A program made the translations under genes and the position numbers. Shown piece after piece: positions 11,018 to 21,361 of a stretch of 64,000 nucleotides of DNA. This DNA comes from Asterella californica (lineage: Eukaryota > Streptophyta > Marchantiopsida > Marchantiales > Aytoniaceae). Under the pieces are notes generated by a model. It was not told the origin of the DNA. It saw only the letters and a list, made by a program, of their open reading frames with translations, and searched no databases. Within the stretch, counting starts at the first letter, position 1, and each line of letters starts with the position of its first letter. The DNA is taken from contig JAYKYS010000018.1 of NCBI GenBank assembly GCA_036924285.1, positions 186,001 to 250,000 on the forward strand, read 5' to 3'.

Positions 11018-11926
11018 TCACTCTGCAGGTCTTTGAACTGGTGCCCTTTGTGCAGGAACTGGCACCACTGGTATCAAAGGTACTGCAGCCGGTACAACAG
11101 GTCTAGGAGCCGGAGCCGGAAGTTGCTGTACTGGAGGAGTAGTGCGAGATTGAGCGGTAACTTCTGCAAGCGGACGTCCTCCCACGGCCACTCTTCCCCT
11201 TCTCTGCCTCGTTAGTACAGCAACAGCATCCTCGACTCTTCCCCAATCAGTAGTAACTCCTCCTTCAGCCGATCGATCAGCCAACATAAAGCATAACCGA
11301 TCTGCCGTAGCATCATCGATAGCTTGCAGAAAAAGTTCAGTTCTCCTAGCATCTAACGTTATTCGCTCTAGAGTTGAGAGTTGTCGGTATCTCCGATCAA
11401 ACTCTCTCAACATCTCATTAAGACCCATCATACGACCAGGTTGCTGCTCAACCCAGTCTAGAAACGTTCTTCTAGTGACTCTCTCTGAATCTTCTTCGAG
11501 AAACTCCTCTCGAAGAGATCGTTCGAAACTCATCCAGACACCTAGATTTCTTCTCTGTACATCCCTAACTTGGTCCCGCAACTCAGGGATTACAGCTAAC
11601 TCAAAACTGGTTATCATCTCTATATCAGTAACTCTAACAAGTTCCATCTCTCTTCGATACTCACGTAGATATCTAGAAATATCTCTACCCTCAAATCTGC
11701 CGCATCTATTTACTATCGCTTGCAAAGCTTTGGTAGATTTCAACTCACCCCCTCCAACGATCGGATGATGTTGGACCAGGGCCGCAAGCGTCTTCAGGAT
11801 CTTAGTCGTATCAAGACCAGATGCAGATGTCGCAGCAGTCGCAGGAGCTACAGCAGGTGCTGCAGCAAACGTAGATGCAGCAGCCGTAGAGGTAGCACCA
11901 GCAGCGCTTCCGCTCTTCCGATCCAT
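11018..11926 (-). pseudogene. Truncated second gag of the element C array
   Basis: Starting at the ATG at 11926 (the frame is open slightly further upstream without an ATG), it encodes 302 residues. As far as visible they are identical to the N-terminal gag of the full copy at 17026-19578. It stops within a proline-rich linker (PVQRPAE) where sequence switches into LTR, before the zinc knuckle and protease. A short capsid-like protein could be made but no nucleocapsid function is left. Near identity to the full copy implies a recent origin. Confidence 0.85.
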
Positions 11927-11975
11927 CTTCCTCTTCGTCTTGGAACTCAACTTCACGGTCAATCACCCCAAGAAG

Positions 11976-11994
11976 CCTCTCAGTGGAAGCACCA
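11976..11994 (-). other. Primer binding site, second array unit
   Basis: Reads TGGTGCTTCCACTGAGAGG on the minus strand, a few bases inside LTR 2, in the normal place for a tRNA-primed minus-strand start. It is identical to the site at 19628-19646. I could not assign the tRNA. Confidence 0.65.
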
Positions 11995-12001
11995 GATTGT
12001 A

Positions 12002-13648
12002 TGTCGAGGCGAGAGTTTCCTGGGAAGGGCAAACCTTCTAGTTGTGATACGATCGTGAAGGGGAGGACGAAAATCACACACGAGATACGAATCGCAAGAA
12101 ACCACACCACCACGTTCTCGATCTGGCCAAGACACGGCGTGCAAGTAGATCTTCAACTCCAGATCATGCAGATTGCAAAGCTCACGCTCAGTAACTCAGC
12201 TTCCCGTTTTCTCTTCAGAAAAGTATGCGTACAAGTTCTTGATCTCCTCTCTACTCGATTCTGTTCTCTACTCTCGATCCCTTGATATTAAAACTCTGAT
12301 CAGTCAGAAAATCTTCTCCTAGCTCTTCGATTCCCTCTACTCGATAGCTCTCGCACGGTAAACTCTACACTGCTCGATGATCGACAGACTGCGATAATGC
12401 GATAATTCGATAATGGACTGAGAATTCTCTCTCTCCGGAGTACACCCCTCTAGGTTTTCCTCCACCCTACGTAACCTTCAGTGTCACCTGGCAGGAGTAA
12501 AAGACGCCCTAAACAGATGGCAGCAGAAAAATAAATCACTGATAATAAATCTACACGTAAGAAGACTATTTCACTAAGCTTCGCAGGTTCATCTGTACGG
12601 ACGGCCACCAAGTCGGTCGTACAGTCAGCATCTGACACCTCCACTCGAAGTAACTCCGCCACGGCTACCTCTGGCCACCGGAATCCCCTCGTTCTGACAC
12701 GTGGAGCCTGAGTTATCATCATTGTCGTTTCTCGGCCCCCTTAAACTTCGAAGTGCCGTAAGTATTGCCTCAGGTATCAGTTTCACTTGATTCTTCGACC
12801 CAAGTGAATAATATTTCGAACTCTACATTTTTCTACAAAAGAATTGGTACTGACTTGGAGTATCTTTGATGCCATCTCGCTACCCCAGGACTTAGAGGGC
12901 CGCAACCGAATTCGTACTAATTACCCCGCCAACCCAAAGGTGAGAGGTCCATTTCGAAACCCGGTGGTAATCTCCCTCTAGCATCCACACTAGGTGACTG
13001 CACTAGTGCAGGGGTAGACGGAGGCGTCCCGCATTCACGGTACGTTTAAGAGACATCTAGTGTCCCGCCCCTAGGCAACTTGGTGCCCCTCATATTCCCC
13101 CGAAGGGGCCAGCCTACTCCAAGCCGGTTGTGAGTCTGAAGGGATTTGATCCGGAGACCTCCTCCCTACAAGTTTCTCAGCTACACCACAGAAGCTGATC
13201 TCACAACTGGTTTTGAAGACCAGTTTCTAAGCTAATATGCCAGAAAGCTGCGGTATTTTGTCTTTCCTTTGCTAACACGAAGTGCCATAACTTTCTCTAA
13301 ACATGCTTTTTTTGTACATTCAAATTTTAAACAAATACTACAATCTACAATCTACATGAGAAAAATCTAAAAAGTATTTTTCGAACTCACTTAGATTTAT
13401 GGTAAATTTCCCGGTATCAGAAATCTTGTAGAAGAACCTCAAGTAACTTTTCGCCTGCAACTCCGTTTGCAACTTTTGAACATACCACGGTGATCAGCGC
13501 GACGAGACCTACGCCGTGGTGTTTTCAGAATTTCGAGTGCTCACTTTCTCCAGAATCGACTTTTCTGAGGTCTTAACTTCACTTAGAGAGACTAACTTCT
13601 AACTGAGAGGTGAATTATTCACTATGTGGAATAATTCACATCACGACA
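12002..13648 (-). mobile_element. LTR 2 of the element C array (3' LTR of the full copy)
   Basis: 1647 bp; on the plus strand it runs from TGTCGAGGCGAG to CACATCACGACA. It is near-identical to LTR 1 (19654-21357) apart from a deletion of about 59 bp near 12199 and small changes. It directly follows the polypurine tract of the full copy. It contains the perfect subterminal hairpin, the tRNA-Val-like segment and an uninterrupted ACGT site that is occupied in the element B LTR. Confidence 0.9.
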
Positions 13649-13665
13649 TCCACCCCCTCCAAACC
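13649..13665 (-). other. Polypurine tract of element C
   Basis: On the minus strand, GGTTTGGAGGGGGTGGA immediately precedes the LTR start TGTCGTGATG. It is nearly the same as the tracts of elements B and G. Confidence 0.8.
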
Positions 13666-13694
13666 TGCACATCCTCTGGCATGTGCCAACCTCT

Positions 13695-14324
13695 TTATCC
13701 TTCTGTCGTTTCAGCATCATCATCACTCTCCTCCGCCTCAGCCTCTTCAGCAACCGAGACGTCTTCATCTCTTTGCATCTTCTCAGACTCTAGAAAGTTG
13801 AACAAATCTACTGATTCTCCACGTTGTTTGAACAACTTCACTCGCTTGCCGGCCACAGATAGTTTCAAAAGAGTACCATCCAGCTCACGTAAACTATAAG
13901 TGGCATTCTCGTAAACATCTAACACAACATAAGGCCCGAACCATCTTCGCGAGAACTTACGAAGTGTAGAATGCTGGTTCTCCAGCGTGCTATCATACAC
14001 CAGAACCCAATCACCAACACGTATTGGCTTTGGTCGTAGTCGGTGAGTCTTGTCGAAACGCTCTTTGTTTCTGACTCGAACCACCTTCAGCTTCTCTTGC
14101 GCCTCAGCAAGATCCTCCTCCCTTCGCTCCAACTGCCTAGTTCGTAAAGCAAGGAGTGAAGTATGATCTATACCATCTTCCCACGGTAGCGTAGCCCACG
14201 TAGGAAAGTCCTCCTCAGCAAGCATAATCGGCTTCTGCCCCAACATAAGCTCAACTGGCATATAACCAGTCGTGGTACAGTGTGTAGTTCTATCAGCCCA
14301 TAAAGCAAATAGAAGTAGTCTCGG
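13695..14324 (-). pseudogene. Element C pol segment 3: integrase C-terminal domain
   Basis: Continues the integrase frame after a nonsense codon at 14325-14327. It contains the relatives' WADRTTH and GYMP.EL region, a long charged helix (LERREEDLAEAQEKLK), DWVLVYDSTLENQHSTLRKF, a GPY/F-like motif (RRWFGPYVV) and an acidic C-terminal tail, ending at TAA just before the polypurine tract. The GPY/F module is typical of Ty3/gypsy integrases and contributes to DNA binding and multimerisation. There is no chromodomain. Only the upstream stop separates it from segment 2. Confidence 0.85.
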
Positions 14325-15796
14325 TCATTCCCTAGGCTTACCATCACATGCTTTTACTAAAGCGTGAACGATGGAAGGGTGTCCTCGCTCGCTCTTACCA
14401 ATGTCTTCTGGATTCATGGCAGTAGTAAGCCGAAGCTTTACTCCATAGCGAGCAAAGAACTCCTTCGCTTCTGCACCTCTCAACTCGCCCCTATCTGCTC
14501 GTAGTCTTCCAACAGATCCATAACGACAGATAATATCTTCCAGCACGAATCTACATATGTTCTTTGTAGTCTTCGTTCGCAGTGCTCGTCCCTCCACGTA
14601 GTTGGAGAGATCTTCTCGAGCTAACACCAAGTAACGCATCCCCCATAGTCCCGGTGGCATCATCACAAGATCAAGGACCCACGAAAAATGAATACTAGGT
14701 GGGTAGGTAGGTACAAGTCCATCTCTGTAACGGACTTTAGAGTAGAACTGGCAGTGCAGACACGACCCAACAAAATCCACTACGTCTTGATACAAACCCT
14801 TCCACCAGTATCGCTCCTTCATCTTCGTGTATGTAGCCCAAACTCCACGGTGTCCAGTCCACAAGGTGTCATGAAACTCCTTCAGCAGATTCAGCTTCGT
14901 CGGTTGATCATCCACTACTCTAGCCAACATCCCATCTCTTCTCTTCGGACGTTTCCACAGATAACCTTCACGTAGAAGGTAACCGTACGCCTTTCGTCTG
15001 ATCTCCTTGAACTTTGCATCACTCCAGCCTTCTCTTCTGCATAATAAACTCAGATAGTATCCGATATCGCGGAACTTTTCTGTGTAGAACTCCTCGTAGA
15101 ACGGCAGTGGTTCCAAGTCTGAAGTCTGTTGACCAACTTGGCACCAAACGTCTCTCTTCTCTTCATCTTCAACTTCTGCAAACATCTCTTCTTCATCTGT
15201 ATAACGAGCCCTAGATAACATGTCTGCAACAGGATTATCATTTCCTGCTATATGTTTCAGCTCAGGGTTCATACTCCGAATATAAGCAATCCATCGTAGC
15301 ATTGCTATGTCTGGAGTATTACAGTTTGCTATCATACCTAGCAAAGGCAAACAATCTGTTTCTACTATCACACGGGCACCTATCAAGAACTCTCGATCTA
15401 CCTTCATAGCAGTAACAGCTCCCCACAACTCACGCTTTACTTGAGGATAGTTACGCTGCCTATCTGTTAAGATCCGAGCTCCAAACCTTGAAACAAACCG
15501 CACGCCTTCTGCATCTTCTTGACCGACTGCCCATCCGATCGCTGTTGGACTCGTGTCAACAGTCAGTATGATAGATCTTCCGCTCTCGTAGCTAAGCCTC
15601 CTTAGTATAGGTGGAGACTTCAGAATCTCCTTCAGTTGCTCCATCGTCTCGTGATGTTCTTGCCGCCAAGTAAACCTCTTTCCCTTCCTCAGAAGTGCAT
15701 ATAGAGGCTCGGCAATGTGTGCATAATGAGGAATATTCACACGAAAGAACACACAAGCTCCTAAGAATCGACGAACCTCAATGATGTTGGTACAAC
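14325..15796 (-). pseudogene. Element C pol segment 2: RNase H and integrase core
   Basis: In order: RT connection (EVRRFLGACVFF), RNase H with TVDTSPTAIGWAVGQ, KRELWG, ETDCLPLL and a HIAG..N..ADMLSR segment, then the integrase zinc domain (H-x6-H then C-x2-C, FHDTLWTGH...SCLHC). The catalytic core has WVLDLV and RADRGE for the two Asp residues and NPEDIGKSERGH for the Glu. It ends at a TGA (14325-14327) where relatives have Trp. A one-base deletion near 15796, compared with element B, puts it out of frame with the RT segment. Confidence 0.85.
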
Positions 15797-17056
15797 TGCT
15801 ATCCTTGCTATAGCATCTACCTTCTCTGGGTTCTGCCGTCTCCCGAAAGTACCGCATAAGTGACCAACCACCACAATCTCTGACATTCCAAAATGAGATT
15901 TGGTACCTGACAGAGTGAGGTGTACCTCTTCCAAGCGCATCAGAATCTTTTCCACATCTCGGATGTGGTCTGCAACGAACTTTTTGCAACCATCAGCAGT
16001 AATAGTCTCGTCCTTGTCCTCCACCGGACAGTCTTTCATGGGGATATCATCGAGAAATGGGATAGTAACCTCAGGTACAAACTCTCGTAACACCTTATGC
16101 ATCGCGTTTTGCATATGAGCTACTGAGTTTGTCGCACTCTGAGGAAGAGTACACATCCGCATCAACCCCAAAGGTGTACGCATGGTAGTCAAGTCTCTAC
16201 TCTCCAAAGCAAGCTGAAACTGATCATAACCTGAAAACAGATCTCCAATAGAATAGATAGATCTTCCAGCAAATGCCTCGGCTACTTCATCAACCACAGG
16301 TCCATGGCTAACTATCATCTGCTCAAAAGCTCGTTTCTCCACTTCAATCAAGAAGCCACCCCCTCCTATCTGGAGCTGCTCGAGTGTCTCTTGAGTAAAC
16401 TCGTGTCCTATGTGTTTAGGATCTCTCAGTACAGGCTCAGCGGCCGCTAACTCCATCTGCTGTTGTGAGTCAACAGGTAATTGAGTCGCCACTGGTTTCA
16501 CCTTCTTCGCTACAGTTTTGTATTTGGTGTGAACCTCTGCTTCTTCACGAGAGCCACACCAGCAGATTGCATCCTTCCATCCACTCTCCAGTCTCGGATG
16601 AGGACGAGATTGCAAGCACGAGGCAATCTCCTCATAGACCTTACGAGAGTGGATAGGGATCACCACCCTTCCTCCCATCTGCTCCATCAACCTATCTACA
16701 TCATCCAGCCAACGAACAAAAGACTGTACACCTACAAACTCCTCGTAAATACCAGAAATCATCTCATCTTCACTCAGGACTCCTGTACAGTGCAGATTTT
16801 CTGCATACTTCTCTATCTGCCTCCTACTCTTCTCAGTCAAATCCTCTACACGCGTGAACTCACTCCAATCATCAGAACTGAAAGTCATCAAACTAGATTT
16901 CCAACTATGTACAGTGTAGCAGTTTTCAGAATCTTGAACAACCTCTTTGTCAATCTCCTGTGATCCCACAGGATGCTCAAGCGGGATCATAGTAGTAGCA
17001 GATCCATCACTCTTGGTATCCCATCCTACAAGAGTGGTTTCAGAAAACCCTTGCTC
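15797..17056 (-). pseudogene. Element C pol segment 1: reverse transcriptase with internal deletion
   Basis: The pol frame is open from 17056 (a TAG in this frame lies at 17057-17059) and has its first ATG at 16990. It therefore overlaps the end of gag-protease and sits in the -1 frame. Motif A (YSIGDLFSGYDQ) and the PFLDDI catalytic motif are present. Compared with element A, about 100 residues are missing in frame between QMIVSHG and PVVDEVAEAF, which removes the RT fingers (the SSRWFTVPKK region). The frame is lost at about 15796. Active reverse transcriptase is very unlikely, so C would depend on another element. Confidence 0.85.
17008..17050 (-). promoter_or_regulatory. -1 ribosomal frameshift signal between gag-protease and pol
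   Basis: Inside the short gag/pol overlap, the minus strand has the slippery heptamer G GGT TTT (17050-17044), phased correctly on the gag frame. A 7-nt spacer follows, then a perfect 8-bp stem CACTCTTG / CAAGAGTG (17036-17029 with 17015-17008) enclosing a 13-nt loop. Loop bases GGGAT can pair with ATCCC at 16987-16983, and AGGATG with CATCCT at 16975-16970, so a pseudoknot is possible. GGGUUUU is an established -1 slippery sequence. The frame entered by slipping back one base is exactly the pol frame. The gag stop (17026-17028) lies within the loop. Confidence 0.75.
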
Positions 17057-19578
17057 CTACAGATAGGAGAATCTCTCAAAGTCTGTATGTTTCGTTCGTG
17101 GTTCGTACGAACGGTCAGAAACTGCACGGAACGTCTATCATCTGGACTACGGATCCTAGCATAGTGAGATCCATCGTCCATCACCTTCGTCTCCATTCTA
17201 ACTACAGTGATATAAGGTTGACCAAGAATCACAGGATATGAAGCAGAAGATTGCACGAAGAAGTGCTGATCTACCTCCACATCACCCAGCTTCACTCTCA
17301 CGTTGGGACAAGCGCCGTATAACTCACCCTTCTGGTTGTTTGCAGCTCGTAGCACCCAACCATGGTTCAGTTCGATAGGCCACTGACCTCTCTCGTACAC
17401 CTCCCGTGACATGATGTTGATCTCTGAACCGTGATCAACTAACGCAGCAACAGGCTCAAGACTTCCGAGAAGAACTCGTGTAGCCGTCGTAGCACGAGCC
17501 CAGTGTCTCTTCTTGAAGTCACTATCAGTAGCTGGACTCTCGTCGCCAGCTTCATCATCATCAAACTCAGCAGTGTTGGTACCAACAACCAACGCTTCTT
17601 GCTGGTACTCTGTATCATCAGCCTCCTGAAAATGCACCTTCCTGAATTCTGCATCATTAACAGAAGCTCCTACTATATCTATCATCTGACTTTCTACTTG
17701 CTCGGACATCACCTGCCTCTTCCGCTTGATGATGTCGATGATCAGTTCGTGAAACTCCCTCTTCGCAATACCAAGAACCTCCCGAAGAGAAAACTCGATT
17801 CGCGCGTCAAGTATTCTCTGCTCCAAGATGCTCTTCAGATCAATAGAAGTTTCTATGTCTGCTGCCAACTTATAAGCCGGTCCCTTCCCTTTCTCTTGGG
17901 CAGTAAACCGCCTACCAGCAGTCGTTGGCTCCTGCTGGGATCTCTGCACGTCCTCCATCGGACCTGGTGCAGGTGGAGGAGCTGCAGAAGTAGAAGGAAT
18001 GTCTTCGGGAGCAGCTGCTCGTCTCCTCGTCACCCTCCGTCTATCTCCAGTCTCCTCTGGAACTCCAGTATCAAGTTCATAGGCTTCTCGTCGCCTCTTC
18101 TTCTCCACAGAAGCATCCTGCCAGTGAACGTGTCTATCCACGTCCAAGAATGCTTTGATAGATGCAGCATCAACAGGATCTCTCCACCCTGTGACCCTAC
18201 GTATAGTTTCTGCTCCTCTCTTCAATACTTCAGAAGGAACGGGAGCAACACTCTTCTCAGCAGTCCTATCTAGCAACGTAGGACTAGAAGAAACTTCAAT
18301 ATGACCGGCATATACATCAGGATTTACCGGTGGTGCCATCAATGCATGTACACTTGCAGCAGCTGTAATCTGAGATAGACTCCTCATTCCTCCTCGTCCA
18401 AACTGCGTGCTTAGCGGCTCCCCAGTAGAAGAAAGGTGCAGCCTACCGTTCTGGTAGCGAACCACACCATCTCGTAAAGCAGCCGTAAGCTCTTGACAGT
18501 CTCCACGAAAATGGTCAGCACTGTCACACCAGATACATCTACGAACAGGAGCACCTCCTGGACGTGCAGCAGCAGGCGCCGGTGGCTGCTCTCTCTGCAA
18601 GCCAGCTAACTCCACCTTCAGTTCTCTCATCTGTCGAATCAAGTCTTCGATCTGGTTCTGCTGTCCATGGTTCTCTGCAGGTCTCTGAACCGGTGCCCTT
18701 TGTGCAGGAACTGGCACCACTGGTATCAAAGGTACTGCAGCCGGTACCACAGGTCTAGGAGCCGGAGCCGGAAGTTGCTGTACTGGAGGAGTAGTGCGAG
18801 ATTGAGCGGTAACTTCTGCAAGCGGACGTCCTCCCACAGCCACTCTTCCCCTTCTCTGCCTCGTTAGTACAGCAACAGCATCCTCGACTCTTCCCCAATC
18901 AGTAGTAACTCCTCCTTCAGCCGATCGATCAGCCAACATAAAGCATAACCGATCTGCCGTAGCATCATCGATAGCTTGCAGAAAAAGTTCAGTTCTCCTA
19001 GCATCTAACGTTATTCGCTCTAGAGTTGAGAGTTGTCGGTATCTCCGATCAAACTCTCTCAACATCTCATTAAGACCCATCATACGACCAGGTTGCTGCT
19101 CAACCCAGTCTAGAAACGTTCTTCTAGTGACTCTCTCTGAATCTTCTTCGAGAAACTCCTCTCGAAGAGATCGTTCGAAACTCATCCAGACACCTAGATT
19201 TCTTCTCTGTACATCCCTAACTTGGTCCCGCAACTCAGGGATTACAGCTAACTCAAAACTGGTTATCATCTCTATATCAGTAACTCTAACAAGTTCCATC
19301 TCTCTTCGATACTCACGTAGATATCTAGAAATATCTCTACCCTCAAATCTGCCGCATCTATTTACTATCGCTTGCAAAGCTTTGGTAGATTTCAACTCAC
19401 CCCCTCCAACGATCGGATGATGTTGGACCAGGGCCGCAAGCGTCTTCAGGATCTTAGTCGTATCAAGACCAGATGCAGATGTCGCAGCAGTCGCAGGAGC
19501 TACAGCAGGTGCTGCAGCAAACGTAGATGCAGCAGCCGTAGAGGTAGCACCAGCAGCGCTTCCGCTCTTCCGATCCAT
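17026..19578 (-). CDS. Element C gag-protease polyprotein
   Basis: 850 residues from the ATG at 19578 (the frame is open 12 codons further upstream without an ATG). An N-terminal Ala-rich stretch leads to a retrotransposon gag domain (FEGRDISRYLREYRREMEL through residues of about 250). A Pro-rich linker follows, then one CCHC zinc knuckle (CIWCDSADHFRGDC) near residue 370, a charged middle region, and an aspartic protease near the C-terminus (AALVDHGSEINIM with the D-x-G signature, later PVILGQPYI). Gag would package the RNA and the protease would cut the polyprotein. It is intact with no stop. It overlaps pol by about 30 nt and ends at a -1 frameshift signal. It is the only undamaged frame of this element and could in principle act in trans. 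Confidence 0.85.
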   Translation of the reverse strand: MDRKSGSAAGATSTAAASTFAAAPAVAPATAATSASGLDTTKILKTLAALVQHHPIVGGGELKSTKALQAIVNRCGRFEGRDISRYLREYRREMELVRVTDIEMITSFELAVIPELRDQVRDVQRRNLGVWMSFERSLREEFLEEDSERVTRRTFLDWVEQQPGRMMGLNEMLREFDRRYRQLSTLERITLDARRTELFLQAIDDATADRLCFMLADRSAEGGVTTDWGRVEDAVAVLTRQRRGRVAVGGRPLAEVTAQSRTTPPVQQLPAPAPRPVVPAAVPLIPVVPVPAQRAPVQRPAENHGQQNQIEDLIRQMRELKVELAGLQREQPPAPAAARPGGAPVRRCIWCDSADHFRGDCQELTAALRDGVVRYQNGRLHLSSTGEPLSTQFGRGGMRSLSQITAAASVHALMAPPVNPDVYAGHIEVSSSPTLLDRTAEKSVAPVPSEVLKRGAETIRRVTGWRDPVDAASIKAFLDVDRHVHWQDASVEKKRRREAYELDTGVPEETGDRRRVTRRRAAAPEDIPSTSAAPPPAPGPMEDVQRSQQEPTTAGRRFTAQEKGKGPAYKLAADIETSIDLKSILEQRILDARIEFSLREVLGIAKREFHELIIDIIKRKRQVMSEQVESQMIDIVGASVNDAEFRKVHFQEADDTEYQQEALVVGTNTAEFDDDEAGDESPATDSDFKKRHWARATTATRVLLGSLEPVAALVDHGSEINIMSREVYERGQWPIELNHGWVLRAANNQKGELYGACPNVRVKLGDVEVDQHFFVQSSASYPVILGQPYITVVRMETKVMDDGSHYARIRSPDDRRSVQFLTVRTNHERNIQTLRDSPICRSKGFLKPLL

Positions 19579-19627
19579 CTTCCTCTTCGTCTTGGAACTC
19601 AACTTCACGGTCAATCACCCCAAGAAG

Positions 19628-19646
19628 CCTCTCAGTGGAAGCACCA
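19628..19646 (-). other. Primer binding site of element C
   Basis: TGGTGCTTCCACTGAGAGG on the minus strand, 7 nt after the LTR end. It starts with TGG, the complement of tRNA CCA. The tRNA was not identified. Confidence 0.65.
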
Positions 19647-19653
19647 GATTGTA

Positions 19654-21357
19654 TGTCGAGGCGAGAGTTTCCTGAGAAGGGCAAACCTTCTAGCTGTGAT
19701 ACGATCGTGAAGGGGAGGACCAAATCACACACGAAATACGGATCGCAAGAAACCACACCACCACGTTCTCGATCTGGCCAAGACACGGCGTGCAAGTAGA
19801 TCTTCAACTCCAGATCATGCAGATTGCAAAGCTCACGCTCAGTAACTCAGAATATCAGAAAACTGCTCCTGTGAAGCACCAGCGCGTTCACCTAGAAGCT
19901 TCCCGTTTTCTCTTCAGAAAAGTATGCGTACAAGTTCTTCATCTCCTCTCTACTCGATTCTGTTCTCTACTCTCGATCCCTTGATATTAAAACTCTGATC
20001 AGTCAGAAAATCTTCTCCTAGCTCTTCGATTCCCTCTACTCGATAGCTCTCGCACGGTAAATCTCTACACTGCTCGATGATCGACAGACTGCGATAATGC
20101 GATAATTCGATAATTCGATAATGGACTGAGAATTCTCTCTCTCCGGAGTACACCCCTCTAGGTTTTCCTCCACCCTACGTAACCTTCAATGTCACCTGGC
20201 AGGAGTAAAAGACGCCCTAAACAGATGGCAGCAGAAAAATAAATCACTGATAATAAATCTACACGTAAGAAGACTATTTCACTAAGCTTCGCAGGTTCAT
20301 CTGTACGGACGGCCACCGAGTCGGTCGTACAGTCAGCATCTGACACCTCCACTCGAAGTAACTCCGCCACGGCTACCTCTGGCCACCGGAATCACCTCGT
20401 TCTGACACGGGGAGCTTGAGTTATCATCATTGTCGTTTCTCGGCCCCCTTAAACTTCGAGGTGCCGTAAGTATTGCCTCAGGTATCAGTTTCACTTGATT
20501 CTTCGACCCAAGTGAATAATATTTCGAACTCTACATTTTTCTACAAAAGAATTGGTACTGACTTGGAGTATCTTTGATGCCATCTCGCTACCCCAGGACT
20601 TATAGGGCCGCAACCGAATTCGTACTAATTACCCCGCCAACCCAAAGGTGAGAGGTCCATTTCGAAACCCGGTGGTAATCTCCCTCTAGCATCCACACTA
20701 GGTGACTGCACTAGTGCAGGGGTAGACGGAGGCGTCCCGCATTCACGGTACGTTTAAGAGACATCTAGTGTCCCGCCCCTATGCAACTTGGTGCCCCTCA
20801 TATTCCCCCGAAGGAGCCAGCCTACTCCAAGCCGGTTGTGAGTCTGAAGGGATTTGATCCGGAGACCTCCTCCCTACAAGTTTCTCAGCTACACCACGGA
20901 AGCTGATCTCACAACTGGTTTTGAAGACCAATTTCTAAGCTAATATGCCAGAAAGCTGCGGTATTTTGTCTTTCCTTTGCTAACACGAAGTGCCATAACT
21001 TTCTCTAAACATGTTTTTTTTGTACATTTCGAATTTTAAACAAATACTACAATCTACAATCTACATGAGAAAAATCTAAAAAGTATTTTTCGAACTCACT
21101 TAGATTTATGGTAAATTCCCCGGTATCAAAAATCTTGTAGAAGAACCTCAAGTAACTTTTCGCCTGCAACTCTATTTGCAACTTTTGAACATACCACGGT
21201 GATCAGCGCGACGAGACCTACGCCGTGGTGTTTTCAGAATTTCGAGTGCTCACTTCCTCCAGAATCGACTTTTCTGAGGTCTTAACTTCACTTAGAGAGA
21301 CTAACTTCTAACTGAGAGGTGAATTATTCACTATGTGGAATAATTCACATCACGACA
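19654..21357 (-). mobile_element. LTR 1 (5' LTR) of the element C array
   Basis: 1704 bp, same termini as LTR 2 (TGTCGAGGCGAG ... CACATCACGACA on the plus strand). It holds the element promoter by position. The subterminal inverted repeat GTGAATTATTC / GAATAATTCAC with an 8-nt loop lies 10 nt from the end. High similarity to LTR 2 indicates a fairly recent insertion. The right flank is ACGT (21358-21361), matching the array's left flank at 10355-10358. Confidence 0.9.
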
Positions 21358-21361
21358 ACGT

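Larger units (their letters stand above)
10355..21361. mobile_element. Element C tandem array with one ACGT target duplication
   Basis: The whole block LTR3 - gag - LTR2 - pol/gag - LTR1 lies between two ACGT copies (10355-10358, 21358-21361) within the E LTR. A single flanking duplication around three LTRs means one insertion was expanded in place, most simply by unequal LTR recombination. A later deletion joined the second gag to LTR3. Ty3/gypsy elements usually make 5-bp duplications; here the 5-bp alternatives (GACGT versus ACGTA) do not match and 4 bp fits exactly. Confidence 0.8.

Noticed and set aside
17503..18273. 256-residue plus-strand frame
   Set aside because: It lies antisense to the intact gag-protease frame of element C and has no recognisable motif.
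10355..21361. 5-bp target duplication for the C array
   Set aside because: The 5-bp flanks are GACGT and ACGTA, which do not match; the 4-bp ACGT matches exactly.
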